Shown here: positions 44,362 through 54,558 of the stretch, piece by piece
How positions within the stretch are numbered: position 1 is the first letter of the stretch
Layout: every line of letters begins with the position of its first letter
NCBI GenBank assembly: GCA_024398785.1
Contig: JAKSIO010000007.1
Coordinates: 17,999-81,998, forward strand
Direction of reading: 5' to 3'
DNA: 64,000 bases
Source of the DNA: Bacteroidaceae bacterium
Lineage (GTDB): Bacteria > Bacteroidota > Bacteroidia > Bacteroidales > Bacteroidaceae
Notes under the pieces: generated by a model
What the model was told of the DNA's origin: nothing
The model's database searches: none
What the model saw: the letters and a program-made list of their open reading frames with translations, nothing else
Translations under genes and position numbers: made by a program

Positions 44362-47085
44362 ATGAGCGAGAAAAGAGTTTACAAATTTGGTAATGGACAG
44401 GCCGAAGGAAATGCGCAGATGCGTAATCTTCTTGGTGGCAAAGGTGCAAACTTGGCAGAAATGAACCTGCTTGGTGTTCCTGTTCCTCCAGGATTTACTA
44501 TCACAACCGACGTTTGTACAGAATACTACAAGGTTGGAAAGGAAAAAATGGTTGAAATCCTTAAGAGTGATGTTGAAGAGGCTATTCGTCATATAGAAAC
44601 TCTTATGAATTCCAAGTTTGGTGATGTAGAGAATCCTTTGCTGGTGTCTGTACGTTCAGGCGCACGTGCATCAATGCCGGGTATGATGGATACAATTCTT
44701 AACCTTGGTTTGAATGACGAGGTAGTTGAAGGTCTTGCAAAGAAAACAAACAATCCGCATTTTGCATGGGATTCATACCGTAGATTTGTTCAGATGTACG
44801 GTGATGTTGTTCTTGGCATGAAACCTGCAAAGAAAACAGATATTGACCCGTTTGAGGCTATCATTATGAAAGTGAAGGCTGAGAGCGGTGTTGTTCTCGA
44901 TAAGGATCTCAGCGTTGAAGATCTTAAAAAACTGGTTGTTCTCTTCAAAGAAGCTGTTAAGAAACAGACCGGCAGTGATTTCCCAAAAACTGCTATGGAA
45001 CAGCTTTGGGGTGCAATTTGCGCAGTATTCGGTTCATGGAACAACGAACGCGCAATTCTCTATCGTAAGATGGAAGGTATTCCAGACGAGTGGGGTACAG
45101 CAGTATCTGTTATGGCAATGGTATTCGGAAATATGGGTAACACATCTGCAACTGGTGTTTGCTTCAGCCGTGATGCTGCAACAGGTGAAGATGTATTCAA
45201 TGGTGAATATCTTGTAAACGCTCAGGGAGAGGATGTTGTTGCAGGTATCCGCACTCCGCAGCAGATTACAAAACTCGGTTCACAGCGTTGGGCTGAGCGT
45301 ATGGGTATCAGCGAGCAGGAGCGTGCTGCCAAATATCCTTCAATGGAAGAGTCAATGCCTGAAATTTACAAGCAGCTTGACCAGATTCAGACAAATCTTG
45401 AGAATCACTATAAAGATATGCAGGATATGGAATTTACCGTTCAGGAAGGCAAACTCTGGTTCCTGCAGACACGTAACGGAAAACGTACCGGTGCAGCTAT
45501 GGTTAAGATAGCAATGGATCTTGTACGTCAGGGAATGATTGATGAAAAAACAGCAATCATGCGTTGCGAACCTCAGAAACTTGATGAATTGCTTCACCCT
45601 GTATTTGATAAGAAAGCCCTTGCAGAAGCAAAGGCTCTTACAAAAGGTCTTCCGGCATCTCCGGGCGCAGCTTGCGGTCGTATAGTATTCTTTGCTGATG
45701 AGGCTGCAGAGTGGCATTCAAAAGGAAACAAGGTTGTTCTTGTCCGTCTTGAAACATCTCCTGAAGATCTTGCAGGTATGCAGTCAGCTGAGGGTATTCT
45801 TACAGCTCGCGGCGGTATGACAAGTCACGCAGCAGTTGTTGCCCGCGGTATGGGTAAGTGCTGTGTTTCCGGTGCATCAGAGGTTCAGGTGGACTATAAG
45901 AGCCGTACAATTACAATTGGCAAGACAGTTCTGAAAGAAGGTGATTATATCTCTCTGAACGGTTCAACAGGTCAGGTATTTGCTGGTGAAATCAAAACAA
46001 AAGACGCTGAACTCAATGAAGACTTTGCAGCATTGATGTCTCTATGCGATAAATATACACGCCTTCAGGTACGTACAAATGCAGATACTCCGCGTGATGC
46101 CAAAGTTGCCCGCAGCTTTGGTGCTGTAGGTATCGGTCTTTGCCGTACAGAACACATGTTCTTCGATGCTGAAAAGATTATTGCAATGCGTGAAATGATT
46201 CTTTCTGAAACTCTTGAAGGCCGTAAACGTGCTCTTGCAAAGATTCTTCCTTATCAGAAAGAAGATTTCAAGGGAATCTTCAAAGCTATGGAAGGATGCC
46301 CTGTTACAGTACGTCTGCTTGATCCTCCATTGCATGAATTTGTTCCTCACGATGAAGCCGGCCAGCGCGAAATGGCAGAAGCTATGGGTGTAACTATCAA
46401 TTACATTCAGAACCGTGTCGAAGCTCTCAAGGAACAGAATCCTATGCTTGGTCACCGTGGTTGCCGTCTTGGTAATACATATCCTGAAATAACAGAGATG
46501 CAGACACGTGCCATTCTTGGTGCCGCTCTTGAACTTAAGAAAGAGGGTATTGAGTGTCATCCGGAAATTATGGTTCCGTTGGTTGGTATCAAATATGAGC
46601 TGGATGCACAGAAAGCTGTTATTGACGCTACTGCTCAGGCTCTCTTTGCCGAAATGAATGATTCAATTGAATATAAGGTTGGTACAATGATTGAAGTTCC
46701 GCGTGCAGCTCTTACAGCTAACCGCATAGCTACAAGCGCAGAGTTCTTCTCTTTCGGTACCAATGACCTTACACAGATGACATTCGGTTACAGCCGCGAT
46801 GATATTGCCAGCTTTGTACCTCACTATATCGACTCTAAGATTCTTAAGTTTGATCCGTTTGCTGTTCTTGATCAGAACGGTGTTGGTCAGCTTGTTCAGA
46901 TGGCTGTTGAGAAGGGACGCTCTATCCGTGCAAATCTTAAGTGTGGTATCTGTGGTGAACATGGCGGTGAGCCTTCATCAGTAAAATTCTGTGACAAGGT
47001 TGGTTTGAATTACGTAAGTTGTTCTCCGTTCCGTGTGCCTATTGCACGTTTGGCTGCCGCCCAGGGTGCAATTGAAAACGCATAA
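44362..47085 (+). CDS. ppdK: Pyruvate, phosphate dikinase
   Basis: Interconverts pyruvate, ATP and phosphate with PEP, AMP and pyrophosphate. 907 residues, usual length. Domains in order: N-terminal ATP-grasp (GGKGANLAEMNLLGVPVPPGFTI, SVRSGARASMPGMMDT), phosphohistidine domain with His489 in GGMTSHAAVVARGMGK, and PEP/pyruvate barrel (GLCRTEHMFF, GHRGCRLG, FGTNDLTQMTFGYSRDD, and the catalytic Cys in LKCGICGEHGG). Single-gene unit with its own promoter. Confidence 0.98.
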   Translation: MSEKRVYKFGNGQAEGNAQMRNLLGGKGANLAEMNLLGVPVPPGFTITTDVCTEYYKVGKEKMVEILKSDVEEAIRHIETLMNSKFGDVENPLLVSVRSGARASMPGMMDTILNLGLNDEVVEGLAKKTNNPHFAWDSYRRFVQMYGDVVLGMKPAKKTDIDPFEAIIMKVKAESGVVLDKDLSVEDLKKLVVLFKEAVKKQTGSDFPKTAMEQLWGAICAVFGSWNNERAILYRKMEGIPDEWGTAVSVMAMVFGNMGNTSATGVCFSRDAATGEDVFNGEYLVNAQGEDVVAGIRTPQQITKLGSQRWAERMGISEQERAAKYPSMEESMPEIYKQLDQIQTNLENHYKDMQDMEFTVQEGKLWFLQTRNGKRTGAAMVKIAMDLVRQGMIDEKTAIMRCEPQKLDELLHPVFDKKALAEAKALTKGLPASPGAACGRIVFFADEAAEWHSKGNKVVLVRLETSPEDLAGMQSAEGILTARGGMTSHAAVVARGMGKCCVSGASEVQVDYKSRTITIGKTVLKEGDYISLNGSTGQVFAGEIKTKDAELNEDFAALMSLCDKYTRLQVRTNADTPRDAKVARSFGAVGIGLCRTEHMFFDAEKIIAMREMILSETLEGRKRALAKILPYQKEDFKGIFKAMEGCPVTVRLLDPPLHEFVPHDEAGQREMAEAMGVTINYIQNRVEALKEQNPMLGHRGCRLGNTYPEITEMQTRAILGAALELKKEGIECHPEIMVPLVGIKYELDAQKAVIDATAQALFAEMNDSIEYKVGTMIEVPRAALTANRIATSAEFFSFGTNDLTQMTFGYSRDDIASFVPHYIDSKILKFDPFAVLDQNGVGQLVQMAVEKGRSIRANLKCGICGEHGGEPSSVKFCDKVGLNYVSCSPFRVPIARLAAAQGAIENA

Positions 47086-47110
47086 TTTAATAATTATCAG
47101 ATAATGTACA

Positions 47111-47140
47111 AGGCAGGTCTCTTTTATAGAGTACCTGCCT
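47111..47140 (+). other. Hairpin between ppdK and mscS-type gene
   Basis: AGGCAGGT at 47111-47118 pairs with ACCTGCCT at 47133-47140, with CTC/GAG extending the stem inside. No T-run follows, so it is at best a weak terminator or a processing site. It lies 25 bases after the ppdK stop. Confidence 0.5.
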
Positions 47141-47161
47141 GTAGTTTATAATAATACAGGT

Positions 47162-48013
47162 ATGGATAAAGTCAGTTTTTTAAGCAGATTGAAAGAGTAT
47201 CTCAACGAAGATGCTTTTCACAAAGTTATGGAATATGGTATGACGCTTTTAAAGAATATTCTTTTAGCGTTATTAATCTACATAGTAGGTAAGTTTATCA
47301 TTGCCAAAATTATCAAATTGGTACGTAAACTCATGCAGAAAAAGAATGTTGAGCCGTCTCTCTACTCATTCATTGACAGTTTGATGAACATCTGCCTTTA
47401 TTTTGTACTGGTTATTGCAATCATCGGTGTGCTAGGTATTGAGACAAGTTCGTTTGTAGCTCTGTTCGCATCGGCAGGGGTAGCCATCGGTATGGCACTC
47501 AGCGGCACGCTCCAGAACTTTGCAGGTGGTGTAATGATACTTATTTTCCGTCCGTTCCGTGTAGGTGATTTTATTGAAGCGCAGGGCTATAGCGGAACAG
47601 TGAAACAGATTCAGATTTTCAACACAATACTTACTACTGTTGACAATCAGACTATCATTATTCCCAATGGCGGTCTTTCAACAGGAAGTGTCAAGAATTA
47701 TTCAAAGCAGCCTAACCGCCGTGTGGACATAAATGTTTCTGTTGCTTACGGGACAAAACCTGAAGATGTCCGCAAGATACTTTTTGATATATGCAGTAAG
47801 GATTCACGTATTCTCAGTTCAGAGGGTCTTGAACCTTCTGCTCCTATGACATCTATGGGAGACAGTTCAATAGTATTCCAACTTCGTGCCTGGACTGCAT
47901 CGGCAAACTATTGGAGTGTAATGGGCGATACAACCGAGTCTATCTACAAGCGTCTTGCTGAAGCAGGTATTGAAATACCGTTCCAGCAGATCAGCGTCCA
48001 TATGAAACAATGA
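47162..48013 (+). CDS. Small-conductance mechanosensitive channel family protein
   Basis: 283-residue MscS-family channel that releases solutes on hypo-osmotic shock. Three helices: residues about 25-45, 65-90, and the pore-lining TM3 (GIETSSFVALFASAGVAIGMALSGTLQNFAGGVMILIFRPFRVGD). The Gly/Ala-rich TM3 and the following GDFIEAQGYSGTVKQIQIFNTILTTVDNQTIIIPNG beta domain are diagnostic. The C-terminal part (VDINVSVAYGTKPEDV ... GIEIPFQQISVHMK) is standard. It is followed by a strong terminator. Confidence 0.95.
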   Translation: MDKVSFLSRLKEYLNEDAFHKVMEYGMTLLKNILLALLIYIVGKFIIAKIIKLVRKLMQKKNVEPSLYSFIDSLMNICLYFVLVIAIIGVLGIETSSFVALFASAGVAIGMALSGTLQNFAGGVMILIFRPFRVGDFIEAQGYSGTVKQIQIFNTILTTVDNQTIIIPNGGLSTGSVKNYSKQPNRRVDINVSVAYGTKPEDVRKILFDICSKDSRILSSEGLEPSAPMTSMGDSSIVFQLRAWTASANYWSVMGDTTESIYKRLAEAGIEIPFQQISVHMKQ

Positions 48014-48030
48014 ATCTGCAATAAGTCATT

Positions 48031-48070
48031 TTGTGGTCGCAAGTTTTTTCTTGCGACCACAATTTTTTTT
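48031..48070 (+). terminator. Intrinsic terminator after mscS-type gene
   Basis: A 13-base perfect stem (TTGTGGTCGCAAG, loop of six T, then its complement at 48050-48062) followed by eight T. One of the strongest hairpins in the window; ends the channel gene's unit before the budA promoter. Confidence 0.93.
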
Positions 48071-48082
48071 AATTAATATGTA

Positions 48083-48090
48083 TATATTTG
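48083..48090 (+). promoter_or_regulatory. budA-efflux run promoter -7 element
   Basis: TATATTTG matches TAnnTTTG, 22 bases before the ATG at 48113 and just after a terminator. It appears to be the only obvious promoter for the seven-gene run to 58583. Confidence 0.6.
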
Positions 48091-48112
48091 TGTTTAGTAA
48101 CATTTATATACA

Positions 48113-48910
48113 ATGGCTTTGAAACGCTTCGCACTTTTATTCACTGTCTGTTCCATAATAAGCTTGAATGGAATAAACGCACGTAATGCACGCCAAAAGG
48201 ATTGTCTGTATCAGTTTTCCACAATACAATCGCTGGCTGCCGGAAATTTTTACGGGACGGTGTCTGTTGCAGATTTTGTCAAGTACGGTACTCTTGGCTT
48301 AGGAACGTTTGTTGGTGCAAACGGAGAAATGATTGTGATTGACGGTGTCTGTTACCAGGCTCTTGGAAACGGACAAGTGCAGAAAGCCTCTCTTTCAGAT
48401 TCAGTGCCTTTTGGTGCCGTTACATATTTTGACAACGATTATTCATATTCCTTTGACAATATTACTTTTGTGGAAATACAGGACTCTCTGACAGGAATAA
48501 TTAAGGACAAAGGTGCCAATTCATTCTACGCCTGCCGTATTGACGGTGAATTCCAATATATGAAAGTACGTTCCGTTCTGAAGCAGGAACCTCCATACTG
48601 CACTCTTGCTGAGGCTGTAAAGACAAGCCAACGCGAATATGAATACAGCAATGTTAAAGGTACAGTAGTAGCGCTGTACTGCCCGGAATATGCCGGAAAT
48701 GTCAATGCTGCCGGCTGGCACATGCATTTCATTACTGATGACAGGACAAAAGGAGGTCATATTATGGATTTTGTAATGTCAGACGGGAAAGTACAGATTG
48801 ACAGGACAAATATGTTCATGATGACTCTTCCGGAAACGGAATCTTTCAGCAGACTGAATCTCTCCGGATTGGATGACGATATAGACAAAATAGAAAAAGG
48901 TAAAAAATAA
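48113..48910 (+). CDS. budA: Acetolactate decarboxylase with signal peptide
   Basis: 265 residues, converts 2-acetolactate to acetoin. The catalytic zinc triad is present as His203 and His205 in GWHMHFI and His216 in GGH, with the same 2- and 11-residue spacing as in characterised enzymes. Other family marks are TLGLGTFVGANGEMIVIDGVCYQ and SVPFGAVTYF. The N-terminus (LKRFALLFTVCSIISLNGINA) is a hydrophobic signal peptide, so the enzyme should be periplasmic or exported and not cytoplasmic, where acetolactate is made. It is the first gene of the run and lies 11 bases before the efflux adaptor gene. Confidence 0.9.
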   Translation: MALKRFALLFTVCSIISLNGINARNARQKDCLYQFSTIQSLAAGNFYGTVSVADFVKYGTLGLGTFVGANGEMIVIDGVCYQALGNGQVQKASLSDSVPFGAVTYFDNDYSYSFDNITFVEIQDSLTGIIKDKGANSFYACRIDGEFQYMKVRSVLKQEPPYCTLAEAVKTSQREYEYSNVKGTVVALYCPEYAGNVNAAGWHMHFITDDRTKGGHIMDFVMSDGKVQIDRTNMFMMTLPETESFSRLNLSGLDDDIDKIEKGKK

Positions 48911-48921
48911 ACATTTGTAAT

Positions 48922-50043
48922 ATGAAAAGAATTGCTGATTCTTGTGTATTGGCCATGGGATTGTTTGCTGTGGCCGGTTGTAAACAGACTCCTGTCCAAG
49001 TTCCTAGTGTGAGTTACCAGATAACTCAGGTTACCACATCCGATGTCACCGTCAATGAAATGGCTGTTGCCAGTCTGACCGGTCAACAGGATATTGCTAT
49101 TATTCCGCAGGTAAGCGGATTTATTACCAAGGTTAATGTTGTGGAAGGCCAGAAAGTAAAGAAAGGGGACATTTTGTTTGAATTGGATCAGGTCCAGTAT
49201 GAAGCTGCGCTTGCGGTAGCAGTAGCAAATGTTGCTTCCGCAAAGGCCAATGTTTCAACACAGGAACTGAATGTGGAGACAAGACTTGCGCTGTATAATG
49301 ACAGTATTATTTCCCAATACGAACTGCAAATGGCAGAAAATGCCCTTATGCAGGCAAAAGCTTCACTTGCACAGGCTCAAGCAGGAGTTGTGAATGCAAA
49401 TAAGGATTTGTCCTATACAGTGCTGACCGCTCCCTGTGATGGTGTAATAGGTTCTCTTCCTTATCGCGAAGGATCTCTGGTTGGCCCTTCAATCCAGCCC
49501 CCGCTTACAACTGTCTCAAACAATGCGAACATGTTTGCATACTTTGGTCTTACAGAGAGTGTGTATATTGAATTGATAAACAATTACGGTTCGGTAAGCG
49601 ATGCCCTGAAGATGTGCCCGGATGTCCAGCTTGAACTTGTTGACAAATCAATCTACAGCAAAAGCGGCCGTATTGAGAGTATCAGTGGTGTGATAGATAA
49701 GTCTACAGGAACATTAAGTTCAAAAGCTGTGTTCCCAAACCAGGACGGAAAACTGGTAAGCGGCGGTTCTGCACGCGTTATATTGCCAATCAAATACTCA
49801 AATATAATTGTAATCCCGAATTCAGCCACATACGAGATTCAGGACAAAACCTATGTGTGGGTTGTTGAAGACAAGCGTGCGCATTCACGTATAGTTGAGG
49901 CTGTTGATCTTGGCAACGGCACCCAGTGCGCTATTCTTTCCGGTCTTAAGACAGGTGAACGTATTATTGCAGACGGTGCCGGTTATGTAACCGAGAACGA
50001 AATTGTAGAAGATGTGGATTTATTGAAAAAAATGGGGTATTGA
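48922..50043 (+). CDS. RND efflux periplasmic adaptor lipoprotein
   Basis: Membrane-fusion subunit (373 residues) of a tripartite drug/solute pump. Lipobox LFAVAGC with Cys near residue 19 anchors it. Domain order is typical: barrel-sandwich half motif IIPQVSGFITKVNVVEGQKVKKGDILFELD, an alpha-helical hairpin (residues about 90-150), the second half YTVLTAPCDGVIGSLPYREGSLV, then beta-barrel and membrane-proximal domains. It is 3 bases upstream of the permease gene. Confidence 0.95.
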   Translation: MKRIADSCVLAMGLFAVAGCKQTPVQVPSVSYQITQVTTSDVTVNEMAVASLTGQQDIAIIPQVSGFITKVNVVEGQKVKKGDILFELDQVQYEAALAVAVANVASAKANVSTQELNVETRLALYNDSIISQYELQMAENALMQAKASLAQAQAGVVNANKDLSYTVLTAPCDGVIGSLPYREGSLVGPSIQPPLTTVSNNANMFAYFGLTESVYIELINNYGSVSDALKMCPDVQLELVDKSIYSKSGRIESISGVIDKSTGTLSSKAVFPNQDGKLVSGGSARVILPIKYSNIIVIPNSATYEIQDKTYVWVVEDKRAHSRIVEAVDLGNGTQCAILSGLKTGERIIADGAGYVTENEIVEDVDLLKKMGY

Positions 50044-50046
50044 ATT

Positions 50047-53000
50047 ATGAACATCAAAAAATTTATTGACCGTCCAGTCTTATCAATTGTCATAAGTGTA
50101 TTTATTGTATTGCTGGGCGTAATAAGTCTGATAGGACTTCCTATTGAAAAATATCCGAATATCGCACCTCCTACTGTCACCATTTCAACAAATTATTACG
50201 GCGCCAGTGCAGATGCTATCCAGAATTCCGTAATAATGCCTATTGAAGAGGCTGTCAATGGTGTTGATGATATGATTTATATTACATCAAATGCTTCAAA
50301 CAGCGGCGATGTTGATATTAGCGTATATTTCAAACAGGGTACAAATGCGGATATGGCTGCGGTTAACGTACAGAACCGCGTGTCTCAGGTGTTGGGCCTG
50401 TTACCTGCAGAAGTAACTAAGGTCGGTGTTTCCGTCAACAAACGCCAACCGTCCATGTTGCGTGTGTTTACGCTTTACAGCCCGGGACACACATACGATG
50501 AGGCTTTTATTGCCAATTACCTGGATATAAATGTAGTCCCTGCACTAAAACGTATAAGCGGTGTTGGTATGACACAGCTGCTTGCATCAAAATACGGAAT
50601 GCGCGTGTGGGTTGACCCGGTGATGATGGCGCAGTACAATCTTGTTCCAAACGATATCATTGCAGTACTTGCAGAACAGAATATTGAGGCTCCGGTCGGT
50701 GCATTCGGAAACAATGCTGATCAGACATTCTTGCGCTCAATGAAATACCGCGGCCGCAATGTAACTGAAGATGAGTTTGAAAAAATTGTGATAAAGACAC
50801 TGCCTGACGGTGGAGAACTGTATTTGCGTGATGTAGCCCGTCTTGAACTGGGCATGGAGTCATACAATTTCAGAGATCTGGCAAACGGTGCTCCGGGCGT
50901 TTGCGTTATGGTATTTCAGGTTGCCGGTTCAAATGCTACGGAAATCAATATCAAAATCGACAAACTGTTTGAAGAGTTGAAGGCCACAATGCCTGCCGAT
51001 CTTGAATTTGCCACTTTGCAGAACTCCAATGATTTCCTGTTCGCTTCAATACATAACGTAACTGAATCTCTGGTAATAGCGATAATACTGGTCATTCTGG
51101 TTGTATTTTTCTTTTTGCAGGACATACGCGCAACAATCATTCCTTCAATAAGCATAATAGTATCGCTGCTTGGAACATTTGTCTTTTTACAGGTTGCAGG
51201 CTATACATTGAACCTTCTTACTCTTTTTGCTCTGGTTCTTGTAATCGGAACTGTGGTCGATGACACCATAGTTATTGTTGAGGCTGTTCAGGAACGCTTT
51301 GATGTTGGCTATAAATCGGCCCACAAGGCCATATGCGATGCCGTTGACGGTCTTGTAGGTTCTCTGTTTACTACAACACTGGTATTCATGATGGTGTTTA
51401 TACCGGTATCGTTCATGGGTGGTACAACCGGTGTCTTTTACCGTCAGTTCGGTCTGTCAATGGCAGTCGCAGTAGGAATTTCATTATTGTGCGCATTGAC
51501 TCTTGCTCCGGCACTTTGTGCCATTATGATGAAACCGCAGGATAATGTAAGCGGAGTGACAGCGTGGGTGAAGAAAGTTTATAAAACAAGTTATGATGCC
51601 TTATTACAGCGTTATTCAAAAGGTGTGGGATTCTTTATCAAACGCCGTTTTATGGTTGTGATAATACTTGTCGTGGGTTTCGCCATGTTGGTTGCAATGC
51701 TCAAGACAACAAAAACAGGCATGGTCCCGGAAGAAGACAAGGGTGTAATATTTGTTGATTATTCATGTCCTGCCGGATACAATGTGTCTGAAACATACAG
51801 GGTAATGTCACAGATAGACAGTTGTGTCAGAACAATTCCTGAGGTGGAAAACGTGCTTGCTGTCAGCGGTTACGGATTGTTGGGCGGCGTTGCGTCAAAT
51901 TCCGGTCTGATGTTTGTCAAGCTGAAACCATGGGAGGAACGTACTGAGGCAAATACCGATGTTAACAGTGTAATGACAAAGATATATCTGGCAACCGCTC
52001 ACATCAAGGCTGCACAACTGTTCTGTATGGCTCCGCCTATGATTGACGGCTACGGCAGCGGAAACGGTTTTGAGTTCTGGGTTCAGGATAAGAAGGGTGG
52101 AACTACGCGTGAATTGTTTGAAGTTACCAAAAAGTTTGTTGCCGAATTGTCTGCACGTCCTGAAATAGGTGCGGCTTATTGCTCTTTCGACGTTGATTAT
52201 CCACAGTATGTAGTCGATGTAGATGCAGTCCAGTGCCGCAAACTTGGAGTAAGCCCTCAGGCTGTACTTTCTTGCATGAGCGGATATTTCGGCGGTACGT
52301 ATGCCTCAAATTTCAACCGTTTCAGCAAAGTGTATAAAGTAATGGTACAGGGCGAACCCAATCAGACGAATACAGAAGAAAGTCTGCGTAACATTTACGT
52401 CCGTCTTGATAATGGGAATATGGCTCCAGTAAGCCAGTTCATATCAATGAAAAAGGTATATGAACCTATCAAACTGTACCGTTTCAATCTGTATAACGCA
52501 ATAAATATTTCAGGTCAGCCTGCCGGCAACTGTTCAAGCGGTCAGGCCATAAATACAATAAAAGAAGTAGCCAAAGCTTCATTGCCAATGGGATATGGCA
52601 TCGATTTTGCGGGTATGACCAGAGAAGAGGAAGAAAACGGCGGTGGAAATCTTGGATTTGTATTTGCCATCTGTTTCCTGTTCATTTATCTTATTATGGC
52701 CGCCTTGTATGAGTCATTCCTGACTCCGTTTGCAATTATCTTAAGTGTTCCAATCGGTTTGCTTGGAGCGTTTGTTTTTGCAAAATTCATGGGACTGCAG
52801 AATGATATATATCTGCAGGTGGGTATGGTTATGCTTATAGGTCTGTTGTCAAAAACGGCCATTCTGCTTACAGAATATGCTACACAATGCCGAAAGGCTG
52901 GTATGTCATTGGCACAGGCCGCATTCTTTGCTGCAAAAATGCGTTTGCGTCCTATTTTGATGACAGTGCTTACCATGATATTCGGTATGTTGCCAATGAT

Positions 53001-53220
53001 TGTCAGCACAGGTTCCGGTGCAAATGCCAACAGAACAATCGGTGCGGGTACCATAGGCGGTATGATATTCGGTACTCTGGCGCTTCTGTTCCTTGTACCT
53101 ACAATGTTTATTTTCTTCCAGTCTTTGCAGGAAAAGGTAAAACCTGTTGTTTTTGAAACAACACAGGACCCTGTTATCCAGGCGGAAATTGACAGATTGA
53201 ATAATGAATCCAATGCATAA
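50047..53220 (+). CDS. RND efflux permease, HAE-1 family
   Basis: 1057-residue inner-membrane proton antiporter that captures substrates from periplasm and inner leaflet. N-terminus FIDRPVLSIVISVFIVLLGVISLIGLPIEKYPNIAPPTVTIS is the family signature. Twelve helices, with the proton-relay Asp pair in TM4 (VIGTVVDDTIVIVEAVQER). The helix AALYESFLTPFAIILSVPIGLLGAF and the region RLRPILMTVLTMIFGMLPM are typical. The family mostly handles hydrophobic and amphiphilic compounds; the substrate here is unknown. Confidence 0.97.
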   Translation: MNIKKFIDRPVLSIVISVFIVLLGVISLIGLPIEKYPNIAPPTVTISTNYYGASADAIQNSVIMPIEEAVNGVDDMIYITSNASNSGDVDISVYFKQGTNADMAAVNVQNRVSQVLGLLPAEVTKVGVSVNKRQPSMLRVFTLYSPGHTYDEAFIANYLDINVVPALKRISGVGMTQLLASKYGMRVWVDPVMMAQYNLVPNDIIAVLAEQNIEAPVGAFGNNADQTFLRSMKYRGRNVTEDEFEKIVIKTLPDGGELYLRDVARLELGMESYNFRDLANGAPGVCVMVFQVAGSNATEINIKIDKLFEELKATMPADLEFATLQNSNDFLFASIHNVTESLVIAIILVILVVFFFLQDIRATIIPSISIIVSLLGTFVFLQVAGYTLNLLTLFALVLVIGTVVDDTIVIVEAVQERFDVGYKSAHKAICDAVDGLVGSLFTTTLVFMMVFIPVSFMGGTTGVFYRQFGLSMAVAVGISLLCALTLAPALCAIMMKPQDNVSGVTAWVKKVYKTSYDALLQRYSKGVGFFIKRRFMVVIILVVGFAMLVAMLKTTKTGMVPEEDKGVIFVDYSCPAGYNVSETYRVMSQIDSCVRTIPEVENVLAVSGYGLLGGVASNSGLMFVKLKPWEERTEANTDVNSVMTKIYLATAHIKAAQLFCMAPPMIDGYGSGNGFEFWVQDKKGGTTRELFEVTKKFVAELSARPEIGAAYCSFDVDYPQYVVDVDAVQCRKLGVSPQAVLSCMSGYFGGTYASNFNRFSKVYKVMVQGEPNQTNTEESLRNIYVRLDNGNMAPVSQFISMKKVYEPIKLYRFNLYNAINISGQPAGNCSSGQAINTIKEVAKASLPMGYGIDFAGMTREEEENGGGNLGFVFAICFLFIYLIMAALYESFLTPFAIILSVPIGLLGAFVFAKFMGLQNDIYLQVGMVMLIGLLSKTAILLTEYATQCRKAGMSLAQAAFFAAKMRLRPILMTVLTMIFGMLPMIVSTGSGANANRTIGAGTIGGMIFGTLALLFLVPTMFIFFQSLQEKVKPVVFETTQDPVIQAEIDRLNNESNA

Positions 53221-53232
53221 TTTGAAACAGAT

Positions 53233-54558
53233 ATGAGAAAAATATTATCATTGTCCATATTGACGGTTCTGCTTGCCGGATGCGGTGTATTCGGCAAGTA
53301 TGAACGTCCGGAATCCATAAAAACCGATAATCTTTATGGTGCAGTCATTGATACAACAGGTGTATCAATGGGCACATTTTCATATAGGGAAATCTTTACT
53401 GACGCTTTCCTGCAAGCATTGATTGATACTGCAGTTGTAAGGAATACCGATATCAATGTTGCACGTTCTTCCATAACGCAGGCAAAAAATGCTCTCAAGG
53501 CAGACAGAATGTCTTTTGCTCCGGGTGTAGCTGTGAATCCGCAGTACGGATACAATATCAATCAGTCAGCAGGCTGGAGTTATATGCTACCTGTTGCACT
53601 GGACTGGGAAATAGATCTGTTCGGTAAAAAACTGAACCGGGAACGTATATCGAAAGCTAATTACAATATGGCTCTTGATGTGTATCAGGCTGTTCAGACA
53701 GGTGTCGTTGCACATGTGTCAGCTCTATATTACCAATTGGTTTATCTTGATGCCAAGAAAGCACTGGTAGTGGCTTTCAAACAAAGTTGGGATGAACAGC
53801 TGCGTGTTGTTGAGTCTCTCAAATCAAGCGGAATGAGCAATGGCGTTGCAGTAGAGCAGACGCGTGGCCAGTATTATGACCTTGAAGCGGCTCTGATTGA
53901 TGTAGACAAGGCAATAGGCGATGTGGAAAATGCCATCTGTGCTCTTTTGTGCCAGGAACCGCAGCACATCGTGCGTACAACTTTGGAGAATATGGAATTT
54001 TCAGACGATTTTTCTGTCGGTGCCAGTATGCTGCTTCTTGAAAACAGACCCGATGTACGTGCTGCCGAAAGAAATCTTGAGGCTTGTTTCTATAACGTCA
54101 ATTATGCAAAATCACAATTCTATCCTAGTGTAAATATAAGTGCAACAGCCGCATTTGACGGTAATGTTATAAAGACGGCTATGGCATCGCTTTTACAACC
54201 CATATTCGCACAGGGGCAGTTAAGAGCGAATTCCAAAATTGCACAGTCAAAACTTGATCAGGCCAGCGCCCAGTTCCAACAGAAACTGATTGATGCAGGA
54301 ATAGAAGTGAATAACGCCTTGAGAGCCTGTTATGCGGCAAAAGACAAATCTGCAGGAAGAACTCTGCAAATACAGTCTATGGCGAAAGCAGAAAAATATG
54401 CCCGCAAGCTTATGCTTAACGGCGATGCCAACTATCTTGAGGTTATCATTGCCAAACAACAGTTGCTTTCTGCACAATCTGCCGCTTTGGATGATTGGTT
54501 ACAATTGGCTCAGGGTTATGTTACACTTTATCAGGCGTTAGGTGGTGGAACAAAATGA
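53233..54558 (+). CDS. RND efflux outer-membrane factor lipoprotein
   Basis: 441-residue TolC/OprM-type exit duct. Lipobox ILTVLLAGC with Cys17. Two helical-barrel repeats are visible: residues about 60-200 (NTDINVARSSITQAKNALKADRM, DWEIDLFGKKLNRE) and about 270-430 (LLLENRPDVRAAERNLEACFYNVNYAKSQFYPSVNISA, GDANYLEVIIAKQQLLSAQ). It completes the adaptor-permease-duct set, 12 bases after the permease. Its stop overlaps a possible start of the next gene. Confidence 0.95.
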   Translation: MRKILSLSILTVLLAGCGVFGKYERPESIKTDNLYGAVIDTTGVSMGTFSYREIFTDAFLQALIDTAVVRNTDINVARSSITQAKNALKADRMSFAPGVAVNPQYGYNINQSAGWSYMLPVALDWEIDLFGKKLNRERISKANYNMALDVYQAVQTGVVAHVSALYYQLVYLDAKKALVVAFKQSWDEQLRVVESLKSSGMSNGVAVEQTRGQYYDLEAALIDVDKAIGDVENAICALLCQEPQHIVRTTLENMEFSDDFSVGASMLLLENRPDVRAAERNLEACFYNVNYAKSQFYPSVNISATAAFDGNVIKTAMASLLQPIFAQGQLRANSKIAQSKLDQASAQFQQKLIDAGIEVNNALRACYAAKDKSAGRTLQIQSMAKAEKYARKLMLNGDANYLEVIIAKQQLLSAQSAALDDWLQLAQGYVTLYQALGGGTK

